Assembly (NCBI GenBank): GCA_046052145.1
Contig: JBJOMW010000004.1
Span: 62,001 to 126,000, forward strand
Reading direction: 5' to 3'
Source: Falsiroseomonas sp046052145
Lineage (GTDB): Bacteria > Pseudomonadota > Alphaproteobacteria > Acetobacterales > Acetobacteraceae
Length of the DNA: 64,000 nt
Part shown: piece after piece, positions 1 through 8,868 of the stretch
Position numbering within the stretch: position 1 is the stretch's first letter
Layout of the letters: each line of letters starts with the position of its first letter
Made by a program: the position numbers and the translations under genes
Notes under the pieces: generated by a model
What the model saw: the letters and a program-made list of their open reading frames with translations, nothing else
What the model was told of the DNA's origin: nothing
The model's database searches: none

Positions 1-4
1 AGCG

Positions 5-1489
5 ATGCTGGCCCGGGACGGCGCCATCTATGTCGCAAGCCGCGCCCTGCCCGGGCTGCTCGGCCTTGCCACCACGGTCGCGCTGAGCTGGCTGCTGCCG
101 CCCGACGACTACGGGCTCTACGGCGTCGGGATCGCCGCGATGGCGCTCGGCAATGCGCTGCTCTTCGAATGGCTCGGGCAGGGGCTGGCGCGCTGGTACC
201 AGTCGCACCAGGAAGATCCGCGCTTCCTGGCAACGGTGATCGCGCTGTTCGCGGCCTGCTGCCTCGGCGCGCTGCTGCTCGCCCTCGCTGCGCGCCTCGC
301 ACTGCCCGCCACGCACGCCGCCCTGCTCTGGGTGCTGCTTGGCGGCATCTGTGCGCAGGGCTGGTTCGAGCTGATGGTGCGCATCCACATCTGCCGCTTT
401 CGCCCAAAACGCTTTCTGGCGATGAGCCTGCTGCGCGGCGCGCTCGCGCTCGTGGCGACGGTCGCCATCGCCTGGGCGGGCGGATCGGGCGTGGCCGTAC
501 TGGCGGCGGCAGCCGCTGCAACGCTGGCGGCGGGGCTGCTGCTCCCGGCCAGGCCGGCGGAGCTCCGCGCCGATGCAGCCTTGGCGCGCGCGCTGGTCGT
601 CTATGGCGCGCCGTTTTGCCTGACCATGGTCTTCGCCGCGCTGACCACCACGATCAACCCCGTGCTGATCGGAGTGCTGGCCTCACGCGAAGCGGTGGGC
701 GGCTTCACCCTGTCCTTCACCCTGGTGCAGGCCACGCTGCTGGTCATCGCCTATGGCATCAACGCCGCGGTCTGGCCCTTCGCCGTGCGTACGGCGGATA
801 GCGGCGACCCGGCGGCGATACGCCGCCAGCTCGGCCGCGCCTTCGTCTTCCTGCTCGGCGTACTGCTGCCGGCGGCTGTCGGGCTTGCGGTGCTGGCACC
901 GGCGCTCGCCCGGCTCGCCATCAATCCCGATTATCACGAGGCGATCGCCCAAACCACGCCATGGCTCTGCGCCTGCGCGGTGATGATGGCGCTGCGCATC
1001 GGCTATCTCGATCTCACCTTCCAGCTGGTGCAACGCACCGGCCTTCTGGTGTGGGTCACCGGTGGCGCGGCTGCGCTCAACCTCGCCCTCGGCGTGCTGC
1101 TCATCCCGCCCTTCGGCGCGCTCGGCGCGGCGGTGGCGATGACCGTGGCAGTGGCCGTCTCGGTCGGCCATGCGGCGTTGCTGGCCGCACGCCACTGCCC
1201 GCCCGAGCTGCCGCTGCGCGAGGCCGCGGCGATCGCACTCGCCGCCGCGCTGATGGGCGGCCTGCTCGCGGCGCTGCCCGAGCTTCCGGGCGCATCAGGC
1301 CTGGCACTGACGGTGCTCGTCGGCGGAGCGGCCTATCTGGCCGCGCTCGTGGCGCTGGAGCAGATCGGGCTGGCGCCGATGCTACGGCCGATCCTGGCCG
1401 ACCTGCTGCGTCGCGCGCCGCCGCCGCGCGGCTCAGCCGGGCGCGCGGCGCTGCCTGCATCGGCGCGGCTCGACGGCGAGGAGGCCTAG
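5..1489 (+). CDS. Polysaccharide flippase (Wzx/MATE-like)
   Basis: This is a 494-residue, very hydrophobic protein with about a dozen predicted membrane segments. It has the layout of the oligosaccharide flippase superfamily, which moves undecaprenyl-linked repeat units across the inner membrane. The N-terminus (ARDGAIYVASRALPGLLGL) resembles the start of Wzx-type proteins, and the length fits the family. Only four bases lie upstream in the window, so the start cannot be checked against a ribosome binding site. The next gene, an O-antigen ligase-like protein, begins 2 bp after the stop, so the two are co-transcribed. The flippase role follows from family and context; the substrate is unknown. 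Confidence 0.8.
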   Translation: MLARDGAIYVASRALPGLLGLATTVALSWLLPPDDYGLYGVGIAAMALGNALLFEWLGQGLARWYQSHQEDPRFLATVIALFAACCLGALLLALAARLALPATHAALLWVLLGGICAQGWFELMVRIHICRFRPKRFLAMSLLRGALALVATVAIAWAGGSGVAVLAAAAAATLAAGLLLPARPAELRADAALARALVVYGAPFCLTMVFAALTTTINPVLIGVLASREAVGGFTLSFTLVQATLLVIAYGINAAVWPFAVRTADSGDPAAIRRQLGRAFVFLLGVLLPAAVGLAVLAPALARLAINPDYHEAIAQTTPWLCACAVMMALRIGYLDLTFQLVQRTGLLVWVTGGAAALNLALGVLLIPPFGALGAAVAMTVAVAVSVGHAALLAARHCPPELPLREAAAIALAAALMGGLLAALPELPGASGLALTVLVGGAAYLAALVALEQIGLAPMLRPILADLLRRAPPPRGSAGRAALPASARLDGEEA

Positions 1490-1491
1490 CG

Positions 1492-2790
1492 ATGCGGCGC
1501 ATCCTCGGCGGGGTCGAGACACTCTGCATCGTCGCGGCGCTGTCGGTGTTGCTCGGCGCCTATACCGGGCTGCCGCTGCGCCTCGGGGGGCAGCAGCTGG
1601 AAGGCGGCGCGGTGAACCCCTTCAACACCGCGGGCATGGCCTTCGTGCTGGCGCTGACCTTGGTCAGCGCGGGCGTGCGCTGGCGCGCGATGCTGTTCGT
1701 GCTGCGCCATGGCGGCCCGGCGAATCTGCTGCTCGGCCTCGCGCTCGCCTCCCTGCTGTGGTCGGAGGAGCCGGAGGTAACGCTGCGCCGCTGGGTCTCC
1801 CTGATGCAGGCGGCACTGTTCGGCTACTGCCTGCTGGCCGGCTTCCCCGTGGCCCGTGTGCTGCGGCTGCTGGGCGCGAGCATCGGGCTCGCCATGCTCG
1901 CCTCGGCCGCGGTGGCACTTGCACTGCCGTCGGCAGGCACGATGCAGGAGCCGTCGCTGATGGGCGCCTGGAGCGGTGTCTTCATGCACAAGAGCCAGCT
2001 CGGCAGCGTCGCGGCGCTCGGTGTGCTCTGCTTCGGCTGGCTCTGGTGGAACGAGCCGGGCCGGCGCGTATGGAACATGCTCGGCGTGCTGCTCTGCATC
2101 GCCATGGCGGTGCTGGCGCAATCCAAATCGGCAGAGCTCGTCATCCTGCTTGCCATCAGCTTCGCTGCCTTCCTGCCACTGCTGCGCATGTCCGGCCTGG
2201 TCCGACTCTGGGCGGCCTACGGGATGGTGCTCACCGCCTCCGTCTTCGCCGTGGTGATGTTCCTGTTCTTCGGCGAGATCATGACCGCACTGGGCAAGGA
2301 CGCCTCGCTCACCGGCCGCGTGCCGGGCTGGGCCACGCTGCTACAGGTCGCGCTGCAACGGCCCTTCGGCGGCCACGGCTACAGCGCCTTCTTCATCACG
2401 GACAGTGCCGGCGTCGAGGATGCATGGCGCCATGCCGGATGGGTGATGTGGAACGCGCACAACGCCTATCTCGAAATCCTGCTGCAGCTCGGCGTGCCGG
2501 GCCTGGTGCTGGCCTGCTGGATCATCCTGGAGCAGCTCGCGCGCAGCCTACGCGAATGCATCTCAGGCGATCTGCCCTGGGCCAGCTTCGCCCTGATCTA
2601 CGGGCTCTGCCACCTGGCGACGAGCGCGGTGGAATCCACCGCCTTTCGGGGCGGCGACATCGTCTCGATGCTGCTCGTGATGCTGCTGACGGCGCTGCGC
2701 GTGCGCGCCAGCGCACGCGATGCGGCGCTTCGCGCCTCCCTGCCCCGCCCTGGGCTTGGCGCGCATCCGCTCTACGCGGCCCATCGCTAG
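1492..2790 (+). CDS. O-antigen ligase/polymerase-like membrane protein
   Basis: This 432-residue polytopic membrane protein has many hydrophobic segments and a large soluble loop in its second half, the pattern of the Wzy/WaaL O-antigen ligase superfamily. The motif HNAYLEILLQLG in the C-terminal third is typical of that family. The ATG at 1492 was chosen because a GAGG element (1480-1484) precedes it and it follows the flippase stop by 2 bp. The frame stays open far upstream, but that part overlaps the flippase and is a shadow. The protein would either polymerise repeat units or ligate glycan in the periplasm; the sequence alone cannot decide. Confidence 0.8.
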   Translation: MRRILGGVETLCIVAALSVLLGAYTGLPLRLGGQQLEGGAVNPFNTAGMAFVLALTLVSAGVRWRAMLFVLRHGGPANLLLGLALASLLWSEEPEVTLRRWVSLMQAALFGYCLLAGFPVARVLRLLGASIGLAMLASAAVALALPSAGTMQEPSLMGAWSGVFMHKSQLGSVAALGVLCFGWLWWNEPGRRVWNMLGVLLCIAMAVLAQSKSAELVILLAISFAAFLPLLRMSGLVRLWAAYGMVLTASVFAVVMFLFFGEIMTALGKDASLTGRVPGWATLLQVALQRPFGGHGYSAFFITDSAGVEDAWRHAGWVMWNAHNAYLEILLQLGVPGLVLACWIILEQLARSLRECISGDLPWASFALIYGLCHLATSAVESTAFRGGDIVSMLLVMLLTALRVRASARDAALRASLPRPGLGAHPLYAAHR

Positions 2791-2804
2791 GAAGGACAGC
2801 GCGC

Positions 2805-4838
2805 ATGTGCGGGATCGCCGGCATTCTCCGCCTCGACGGCACCAAGGCGGACAGCGCTGTCCTGGCCGCCATGTCGGCGGCGATGATCCATCGCGGCCCA
2901 GACGATGACGGGCTGCATCAGGATGGGCCGCTCGGGCTCGCCTTCCGGCGGCTGGCCATCCTCGACCTCTCGCCGGCTGGGCACCAGCCGATGCGCAGCG
3001 CCTGCGGCCAGCACGTCATCGTCTTCAACGGCGAGATCTACAACCACATGGAGCTGCGGGCGCGGCTGGAGGCCGAGGGCGCGGCGCCGCGCGAGGGTTG
3101 GCGGTCGGGCTCCGACACCGAGACGCTGCTCGCCGCCTGCGTCGCCTGGGGCGCCGAGCGCGCCTGCCGCGCCACCAACGGCATGTTCGCCTTCGCCTGG
3201 TGGGACGGGGGGGTGCGGCGGCTGACCCTGGCGCGTGACCGCTTCGGCAAGAAGCCACTGTTCCTGGCGCGCGGACTGCCCGGCGCGATCGCCTTCGCCT
3301 CAGAACTGCGCGCGCTCGGCGTCGCCACTGCAGCGGCGGGGCTACCGCGCGCGGTGGACCGCAGCCGCCTCGGCGCCTTTCTCTGCTATCGCTTCGTGCC
3401 GGGGCAGGAGACGCTGCTGGCCGGCATCGCCCCGCTGCCGCCGGGCACGCTGATCGAGCTGACCGAGCAGGACGCCGCGACGACGGAACCGCGGCGCTAC
3501 TACGATTACGATTTCTCCCCCGGCCCCTTGCCCGCACGCGACGCGGCCGCGCCGGAGGACGCACCGCGCGCCGCGCGGCCCCCCGCACCACTCACCGACG
3601 AGGCCGAGGCGGTGCGGCTGCTGCATGGCCTGCTGGAAGATGCAGTGCGGCTGCGTCTGCTCAGCGACGTGCCCTTCGGCACCTTTCTCTCGGGCGGACT
3701 CGATTCCTCTCTGGTGGTGGCGCTGATGGCGCGGCTGCACGATGCGCCGGTCAAGACCTACTCGGTCGGCTTCGACACCGGCTTCAGCGAGGCCGGCCAC
3801 GCCGCCCGCGTCGCGCGCCACCTCGGCACCGATCATCACGAGCTGACGGTCGGCGCGGCCGAGCTGGTGCGCGCCATCCCCGCCGCGCTCTGGGCGCGCG
3901 AGACGCCGATCAGCGAGCCGAGCGACGTGCCGATCTACCTACTGGCGCGCTTGGCACGGGAGAAGGTGACGGTGGTGCTCTCGGGCGAGGGCGCGGATGA
4001 GGCCTTCGCCGGCTATCCGAAATACGCCGCGCTGGCCGCCGCCGACCTGCCAGCGGCGCGCGCCGCGCTCGCCCTACCCGGCGCGCGGCCGCTGCTCGGC
4101 GCTGTGGCGCGCGCCGCGCCGGCCAGGTTCAGGCGCGTGCAAACCATGCTCGAGGCCTTCGCGCAGCCCGAGCGCTTCGAGCACCACGCCGCCTGGTTCG
4201 GCGCCTTTGCCGCCGCCGAGCGCCGCGCGCTGCTCACCCCGGCGCTGCTGGCGGACTCCGAGGCCGCGGTGCATGGCGCGGCGCGCGCGGCGATGGCCGG
4301 GCGCGCGACCGGCGGCGATGCCTTCCCGTCGCCGGTAGAGGAGGCGCTCTACCTCGACACGCGGCTCTGGCTGCCGGCCAACCTGCTGCTGCGGGGCGAC
4401 CGGATGACCATGGCGCATTCGCTGGAGCTGCGCTGCCCCTTCCTCGACTGGCGCGTGGTGGAGTTCGCCGCGCGGCGGCTACCGCGCTGGATGAAGCTGC
4501 GCGGCGGCGACGCCAAGCGGATCCTGAAGCTTGTCGCCGAGGGTCCGGCCGGCCTGCCGCGCGAGATCGTCCAGCGCCCGAAATGGGGCTTCAAGGTGCC
4601 GGTCTCGGCGTGGTTCCGGGGCCCGCTGCTCGGCCGCGCACTGCGGGCCGTGCTGCTGTCGGAGCAGGCGCTGGCGCGCGGATGGTACCAGCCAGCCGCG
4701 TTGCGCCGGCTGGTCGAGGACCATGCCGAGGGCCGGGCCGACAATGGCCGCCGGCTCTGGATCCTGTTCCAGCTCGAGCTCTGGCACCGGATGTTCGTGG
4801 AAGGGACGCTGTCGGCAACCGATGAGTTGCCGACGTGA
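2805..4838 (+). CDS. asnB: Asparagine synthase (glutamine-hydrolysing)-type amidotransferase
   Basis: This 677-residue protein begins MCGIAGI, so Cys2 is the N-terminal nucleophile of the class II glutaminase domain (about residues 2-215). RGPDDDG and FNGEIYN are the usual glutaminase signatures. The ATP-pyrophosphatase synthetase domain carries the PP-loop SGGLDSS at residues 296-302 and continues to the C-terminus. A linker of about 35 residues rich in Ala and Pro joins the domains. Sitting between the ligase and a methyltransferase, it may amidate a sugar carboxylate or an amino-acid decoration of the polysaccharide rather than make free asparagine. That role is inference. An AAGGA element lies upstream of the ATG. 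Confidence 0.88.
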   Translation: MCGIAGILRLDGTKADSAVLAAMSAAMIHRGPDDDGLHQDGPLGLAFRRLAILDLSPAGHQPMRSACGQHVIVFNGEIYNHMELRARLEAEGAAPREGWRSGSDTETLLAACVAWGAERACRATNGMFAFAWWDGGVRRLTLARDRFGKKPLFLARGLPGAIAFASELRALGVATAAAGLPRAVDRSRLGAFLCYRFVPGQETLLAGIAPLPPGTLIELTEQDAATTEPRRYYDYDFSPGPLPARDAAAPEDAPRAARPPAPLTDEAEAVRLLHGLLEDAVRLRLLSDVPFGTFLSGGLDSSLVVALMARLHDAPVKTYSVGFDTGFSEAGHAARVARHLGTDHHELTVGAAELVRAIPAALWARETPISEPSDVPIYLLARLAREKVTVVLSGEGADEAFAGYPKYAALAAADLPAARAALALPGARPLLGAVARAAPARFRRVQTMLEAFAQPERFEHHAAWFGAFAAAERRALLTPALLADSEAAVHGAARAAMAGRATGGDAFPSPVEEALYLDTRLWLPANLLLRGDRMTMAHSLELRCPFLDWRVVEFAARRLPRWMKLRGGDAKRILKLVAEGPAGLPREIVQRPKWGFKVPVSAWFRGPLLGRALRAVLLSEQALARGWYQPAALRRLVEDHAEGRADNGRRLWILFQLELWHRMFVEGTLSATDELPT

Positions 4839-4854
4839 GAGGAAGGGCAGAAGC

Positions 4855-5580
4855 ATGAGCGACCGGATGGCTGATCCGGCGGGCTATGACGCCGTCTCCG
4901 AGGTCAAGACCGGGGCGCTTGTGCGTCTCCTGCGTCCCACGCAGGGGCCAAGCATCCGGCGCATCCTCGTCGTCGGCTGCGGCGAGGGCTACGAGGCCGG
5001 TATCCTCGCGCGCAGCTTCGGCGCGGCGACGATCGGTATCGACATCTGCATCGGCTTCAGCTTCGACCACGCCCGCTCTGCCCCGGCGGAGCTGCGGGTC
5101 ATGGATGCGCGCAAGCTGGACTTCCCCGATGCGAGCTTCGACCTCGTCTATTCCTTCCACGCGCTGGAGCACATCCCCGAACCACGCCGCGCGCTGGCCG
5201 AGATGGCGCGCGTGCTCTGCCCCGGCGGGACCTATCTGATCGGCACGCCGAACCGCGACCGGCTTGTGGGCTATGTCGGATCGGCCATCCCGCTGCGGAC
5301 CAAGATCCACTGGAACCTCGCCGACCTCTCGAAGCGGCTGCGCGGGCGCTGGTCGAACGAGGAGGGCGCGCATGCGGGCTTCGCCGAGACGGAGCTGCGC
5401 GACCTGTGCGCGGCGGCCTTCGGCGGAACGCCGCGCGCGATCGCCGAGGCGTATTACCGCGAGATCTACCCGCGCCGCCTGGTGGAGGCGATCATCCGCC
5501 TTGGCGCGCGGCGTTTCGCCTTCCCCTGTGTCTACGTCACCGGCCGGAAGGCAGAGGCTGCGGCGGCCGCGGCGGCGTGA
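4855..5580 (+). CDS. Class I SAM-dependent methyltransferase
   Basis: This 241-residue protein has a Rossmann-type methyltransferase fold. The SAM-binding glycine motif VVGCGEG lies at about residues 39-45, and a Methyltransf_11-type pattern follows (DFPDASFDLVYSFHALEHI). The ATG at 4855 has an AGGAAGGG element about 8 bases upstream and lies 16 bp after the asnB stop, so it belongs to the same transcript. The C-terminus ends in a run of alanines and overlaps the 3' end of the opposite-strand gene by 44 bp. Its target is probably a sugar or lipid-linked glycan, judged from neighbours only. Confidence 0.82.
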   Translation: MSDRMADPAGYDAVSEVKTGALVRLLRPTQGPSIRRILVVGCGEGYEAGILARSFGAATIGIDICIGFSFDHARSAPAELRVMDARKLDFPDASFDLVYSFHALEHIPEPRRALAEMARVLCPGGTYLIGTPNRDRLVGYVGSAIPLRTKIHWNLADLSKRLRGRWSNEEGAHAGFAETELRDLCAAAFGGTPRAIAEAYYREIYPRRLVEAIIRLGARRFAFPCVYVTGRKAEAAAAAAA

Positions 5581-6445
5581 GTACCGCCCCGGCGGCACGC
5601 GGCGGTCCCTCGCCGATCTCGATATCGTCCACCAGCACCTCGAAGGGCCGGCTGGCATAGGCCAGGGCGATGAAGATGCGGTCAATCGGCGCGCCGATAA
5701 TGCCGATATTGCCACCCTGGTGGTCGAACAGCAGCCGGCCATCGAGCTTCAGCCAGGTGCGTCCGTCCGTGGCAGCGCGGCGGGTGTAGAACTCCAGCCG
5801 AAACCAGCGCCCCTCGGGCACCGGCACCTCGCTGTTCACGGCGTTCCAGAAGGTCCTGAGCGGCACCACGCCATTGGCGTTGCTGTCCCAGCGCATGCGC
5901 CAATAGGGCCGGCCGGCCTGATCAACCTCGACCGTGGTGACGACGCGGAAATCGCCAGCGCTTTTCCATTCGGGCCCGACCACAGCCCAGCCGCCAGGGC
6001 CGAGACGCCGGCCGAGATCGGCGGGCAGGCGCATGCGCAGCGCGATGTGGAACTCCTCCGGCGCGCGCTGCGGCCGCACCAGCAGGGCGACCTGCGTAAC
6101 CGCCGCCGCGCGCTGCAGCACGGCCAGGCGCAACGCGCGGGTCGGGGCGCCATCATGGCCGGTCACGTTCTCGAGCCGGGCCTCCACCACGCCCGGCGCG
6201 CCACCGGCGCCGTCCAGCAGCTGGATGCGACTGCGCCCACCCCAGAGGCGGAGCGGCCAGGCCGTGCCGGTCACGCCATCGGTGCCGATGATGTCCTGCC
6301 AGCCACCCGCGGGCGCGGCCAGCGCCACGCCGCCTTCGAAGCCCGAAGCGACCAGAACTGGCGCGGCCGGGATCGTCCGTGCCCAGATCGCGGCACCCGC
6401 GATCCCGCCGCCAAGAGCCATAGCCATCCAGCCCAGGCGTGCCAT
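5537..6445 (-). CDS. Membrane-anchored jelly-roll (polysaccharide lyase-like) protein
   Basis: This 302-residue protein has one N-terminal membrane segment (about residues 5-25). The roughly 250-residue domain that follows is clearly homologous to the N-terminal domain of the RTX protein encoded next upstream. Shared blocks include GGWQDIIGTD, GPEWKSAGDFRVVTTVE and GRTWLKLDG. The pattern resembles concanavalin A-like (heparin-lyase-like) beta-sandwich domains, but I see no catalytic residue that would prove lyase activity. Here the domain is tethered by a signal anchor instead of carrying export repeats. The last 44 bp overlap the 3' end of the methyltransferase gene on the other strand. It may bind or cut the locus polysaccharide (inference). 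Confidence 0.65.
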   Translation of the reverse strand: MARLGWMAMALGGGIAGAAIWARTIPAAPVLVASGFEGGVALAAPAGGWQDIIGTDGVTGTAWPLRLWGGRSRIQLLDGAGGAPGVVEARLENVTGHDGAPTRALRLAVLQRAAAVTQVALLVRPQRAPEEFHIALRMRLPADLGRRLGPGGWAVVGPEWKSAGDFRVVTTVEVDQAGRPYWRMRWDSNANGVVPLRTFWNAVNSEVPVPEGRWFRLEFYTRRAATDGRTWLKLDGRLLFDHQGGNIGIIGAPIDRIFIALAYASRPFEVLVDDIEIGEGPPRAAGAVLTPPRPPQPLPSGR

Positions 6446-6566
6446 GGCGGCATGCTCGCGGCCACGCCGCAGCGGCGCAACCGCGCAGACGCCGACGATG
6501 GATGACGTCTCCGCGACAACCTGGCGCGCCGCCCGCTCGGGGCCGCGCGCCAGGCTGCGCAGAACG

Positions 6567-6595
6567 GGCGGACGCAGGTTTCGCCTGCGTCCGCC
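6567..6595 (-). terminator. Perfect 12-bp hairpin after the RTX gene
   Basis: GGCGGACGCAGG at 6567-6578 pairs perfectly with 6584-6595 around a 5-base loop, 5 bp beyond the stop of the RTX protein gene. No T-run follows in the transcript direction, so termination may need Rho or the hairpin may protect the 3' end. Confidence 0.5.
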
Positions 6596-6600
6596 GGGTC

Positions 6601-8607
6601 TCAGAAGATGAAGTCGCTGCTCACGACCTTCGTCACATTCAGCAGCAGCACGGCATCGGTGCCACCATTATAGGCGACCTCGATGCCGCTGCCGACACCG
6701 GCCCAGCTCTTGGCCGACCAGGCCACGTCAGCCGCCGTCAGGCCCAGCATGCGCAGCTTGTCCGCGCCCGAGGCGAAGTCGGTGATCACGTCGCGCCCGT
6801 CGCCGGCCTGGAAGACGAAGCGGTCCGCGCCGCTGCCGCCGCTCAGCCGGTCGGCATCCAGGCCGCCGGTGATCGTGTCGGCGCCGCCGCCGCCCCAGAT
6901 GGTGTCGCGTCCCGCCCCACCGACCAGCACGTCATTGCCGCCATTGCCGCTGAGCTGGTCGTCGCCAGCGCCGCCGACAAGATTATCCGCCCCACCCGTG
7001 CCGGAGCGCGTCACGCCCGCCACGGCGCCGGGGATCGCGGTCGCATCGCTGACCTGGAAGCCGGCCGTACCGTTGGAATAAAGCGGCTGCACCGCACCGC
7101 TCACCGCGGCCCCGTTATAGGTCGCGCCATCGACATAGAGGTTGCGGTCGGAGCCCGTGGCCCCATCCCAGGCATCGTTGAGGAAGGTGACGACGACGTT
7201 GTGCGGCCCGACCGCCCAGTCGCCCTTCACCGTCACCGTGTCAGACAGCCCGGCGCTATGCAGCGCCTTCGCCGTCAGCGTGCCGCCGATCTGCTTGCCG
7301 TCCACGCTGAGGGTGTATTGCGCATCGCCCTGCCAGGCATCCTGGCTGATCCGCAACACCAGCGTGTCGGAACCGCTGCCGAGGCTGATCGAGGCCGGCG
7401 GCGTGGTCGTGCCGCCGGTGGGTATGGCGGTCGCATCGCTGACCTGGAAGCCGGCCGTGCCGTTGGAATAGAGCGGCTGCACCGCGCCGCTCACCGCCGC
7501 GCCGTTATAGGTCGCGCCATCGACATAGAGGTTGCGGTCGGAACCCGCCGCCCCACCCCAGGCGTCATTGAGAAAGGTGACGACAACGTTGTGCGGCCCG
7601 ACCGCCCAGTCGCCCTTCACCGTCACCGTGTCAGATTGCCCGGAACTGTGCAGCGCCTTCGCCGTCAGCGTGCCGCCGATCTGCTTGCCGTCCACGCTGA
7701 GGGTGTATTGCGCATCGCCCTGCCAGGCATCCTGGCTGATCCGCAGCACCAGCGTGTCGGAACCGCTGCCGAGGCTGATCGAGGCCGGTGGCGTGGTCGT
7801 GCCACCCGTGCCGCCCCCCGTGGAGCCGCCGGTGGAGCCGCCGGACGGCACGCCGTCCCAGATCTGGACATTGTCCACCCAGATGTCGATCGGGCTGCTG
7901 CCATAGGCGTTGCCGAGGAAGATCCGGTTGATGGGGGCGTCATTGATGCCGATGTTGTCGCCGGTATGGTCGAACACCGTCTGGCCGTTCACCTTCAGCC
8001 AGGTGCGGCCATCGGTGTCGCCGCGATGGGTGAAGAACTCCACCTTGAACCATTCGCCGGTGGGCACGGCGATGCTGTTGTTGACCTGGTTCCAGAAGGT
8101 CTGCAGCGGCGCGCTGCCATTGGCGTTGGTGTCCCACTTCATCCGCCAATAGGGCGTGCCGCTGTTGTCGATCTCGACCGTGGTGACGACGCGGAAATCG
8201 CCCGCACTCTTCCATTCTGGTGTGACGGTCGCCCAGCCGCCGGGGCCGAGCAGCTGCGAGAGGTTCGCGGGCAGCCTCACCCATTGGCTGATGTAGAAGT
8301 CGCTGGTCGGCTCGACGCTCGGCTGCAGCAGCAGCGCCGATTGGGTGATGGAGCTGTCCCTCACATCCACATCCAGGTTCAGCGCCCGCGTCGAGACGCC
8401 ATCGCGCCCGGTCGTGGTCTCGATGCTGTTGCTGATCGAGGAGCTGTTGTTGGCCAGCAGCTGAATGCTGGTCTTGCCGCCCCAGAGATTGGCCGGCCAG
8501 CTTGCCCCGGTTTCCGCATCGGTCCCGACGATGTCCTGCCAGCCACCGCTGGGTGCCGCGAGCCCCACATTGCCTTCGAAGCCGGAGGAGAAAAGAAGGT
8601 TCGCCAT
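6601..8607 (-). CDS. Secreted RTX protein: jelly-roll domain, two CBM60-like repeats, Ca-binding nonapeptides
   Basis: This 668-residue protein is modular. Residues 1-255 form a jelly-roll domain paralogous to the neighbouring anchored protein. A Gly/Ser/Thr linker (about 257-274) follows. Then come two 130-residue carbohydrate-binding modules (about 271-400 and 401-527) of the type found in xylan-binding CBM36/60 domains. About seven RTX nonapeptides (GGAGDDQLS, GGAGRDTIW and similar) span about 535-605, ahead of a C-terminal FxxGxDKLxxxG segment. There is no N-terminal signal peptide. RTX repeats with a C-terminal signal imply type I secretion, but no ABC exporter gene lies in the window. 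It may bind or modify the cell's own exopolysaccharide; the enzymatic function is unproven. Confidence 0.75.
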   Translation of the reverse strand: MANLLFSSGFEGNVGLAAPSGGWQDIVGTDAETGASWPANLWGGKTSIQLLANNSSSISNSIETTTGRDGVSTRALNLDVDVRDSSITQSALLLQPSVEPTSDFYISQWVRLPANLSQLLGPGGWATVTPEWKSAGDFRVVTTVEIDNSGTPYWRMKWDTNANGSAPLQTFWNQVNNSIAVPTGEWFKVEFFTHRGDTDGRTWLKVNGQTVFDHTGDNIGINDAPINRIFLGNAYGSSPIDIWVDNVQIWDGVPSGGSTGGSTGGGTGGTTTPPASISLGSGSDTLVLRISQDAWQGDAQYTLSVDGKQIGGTLTAKALHSSGQSDTVTVKGDWAVGPHNVVVTFLNDAWGGAAGSDRNLYVDGATYNGAAVSGAVQPLYSNGTAGFQVSDATAIPTGGTTTPPASISLGSGSDTLVLRISQDAWQGDAQYTLSVDGKQIGGTLTAKALHSAGLSDTVTVKGDWAVGPHNVVVTFLNDAWDGATGSDRNLYVDGATYNGAAVSGAVQPLYSNGTAGFQVSDATAIPGAVAGVTRSGTGGADNLVGGAGDDQLSGNGGNDVLVGGAGRDTIWGGGGADTITGGLDADRLSGGSGADRFVFQAGDGRDVITDFASGADKLRMLGLTAADVAWSAKSWAGVGSGIEVAYNGGTDAVLLLNVTKVVSSDFIF
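7038..7803 (-). repeat. Two near-identical tandem 390-bp repeats in the RTX gene
   Basis: Bases 7038-7413 and 7428-7803 match almost base for base with an offset of exactly 390 bp. They encode two copies of the same 130-residue carbohydrate-binding module. Differences are few and scattered (for example TCGGAGCCC against TCGGAACCC, and GGCGCTATG against GGAACTGTG). Such identity over synonymous positions points to a recent duplication or continuing gene conversion. Confidence 0.9.
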
Positions 8608-8868
8608 CTTGCCACTCGGTCCCTGTTGTTGGTCGCCCCGGCGTCACTCCACCTGTGGTTGAGAGCGCACACATGAAAAACCGCCGGTTGGGTCCGGCAG
8701 TCGGCCTGCTCGCCTGGCGTGGATTCTGTATACCGTAGGCAAATTAATCGCCGCAAGGAATTCGCTCACGGCGGCGTGTGCCAAAAATTGTCAGTTGAGA
8801 GGCCTGGCCGATCTTCGACTTGCGCGATCAGCGAGGCGCGCCGGCACGTGACTGCAGTGGCGCCTGCC
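8608..8868 (-). promoter_or_regulatory. Intergenic region upstream of the RTX gene
   Basis: This 261-bp spacer lies between the RTX gene start and the 3' end of the GNAT-like gene. Its middle (about 8725-8800) is clearly less GC-rich than the surroundings, with AAATTAATC and CAAAAATTG. It most likely holds the RTX promoter and the terminator of the exopolysaccharide operon. I cannot name specific elements. Confidence 0.35.

Noticed and set aside
7038..7803. Possible CRISPR or other array because of repeated DNA
   Set aside because: There are only two units of 390 bp, in frame within one coding sequence, with no short repeats or spacers.
6439..8676. A long plus-strand open frame opposite the RTX gene, with internal repeats
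   Set aside because: The repeats merely mirror the duplicated modules of the RTX gene. The translated product has shadow composition.
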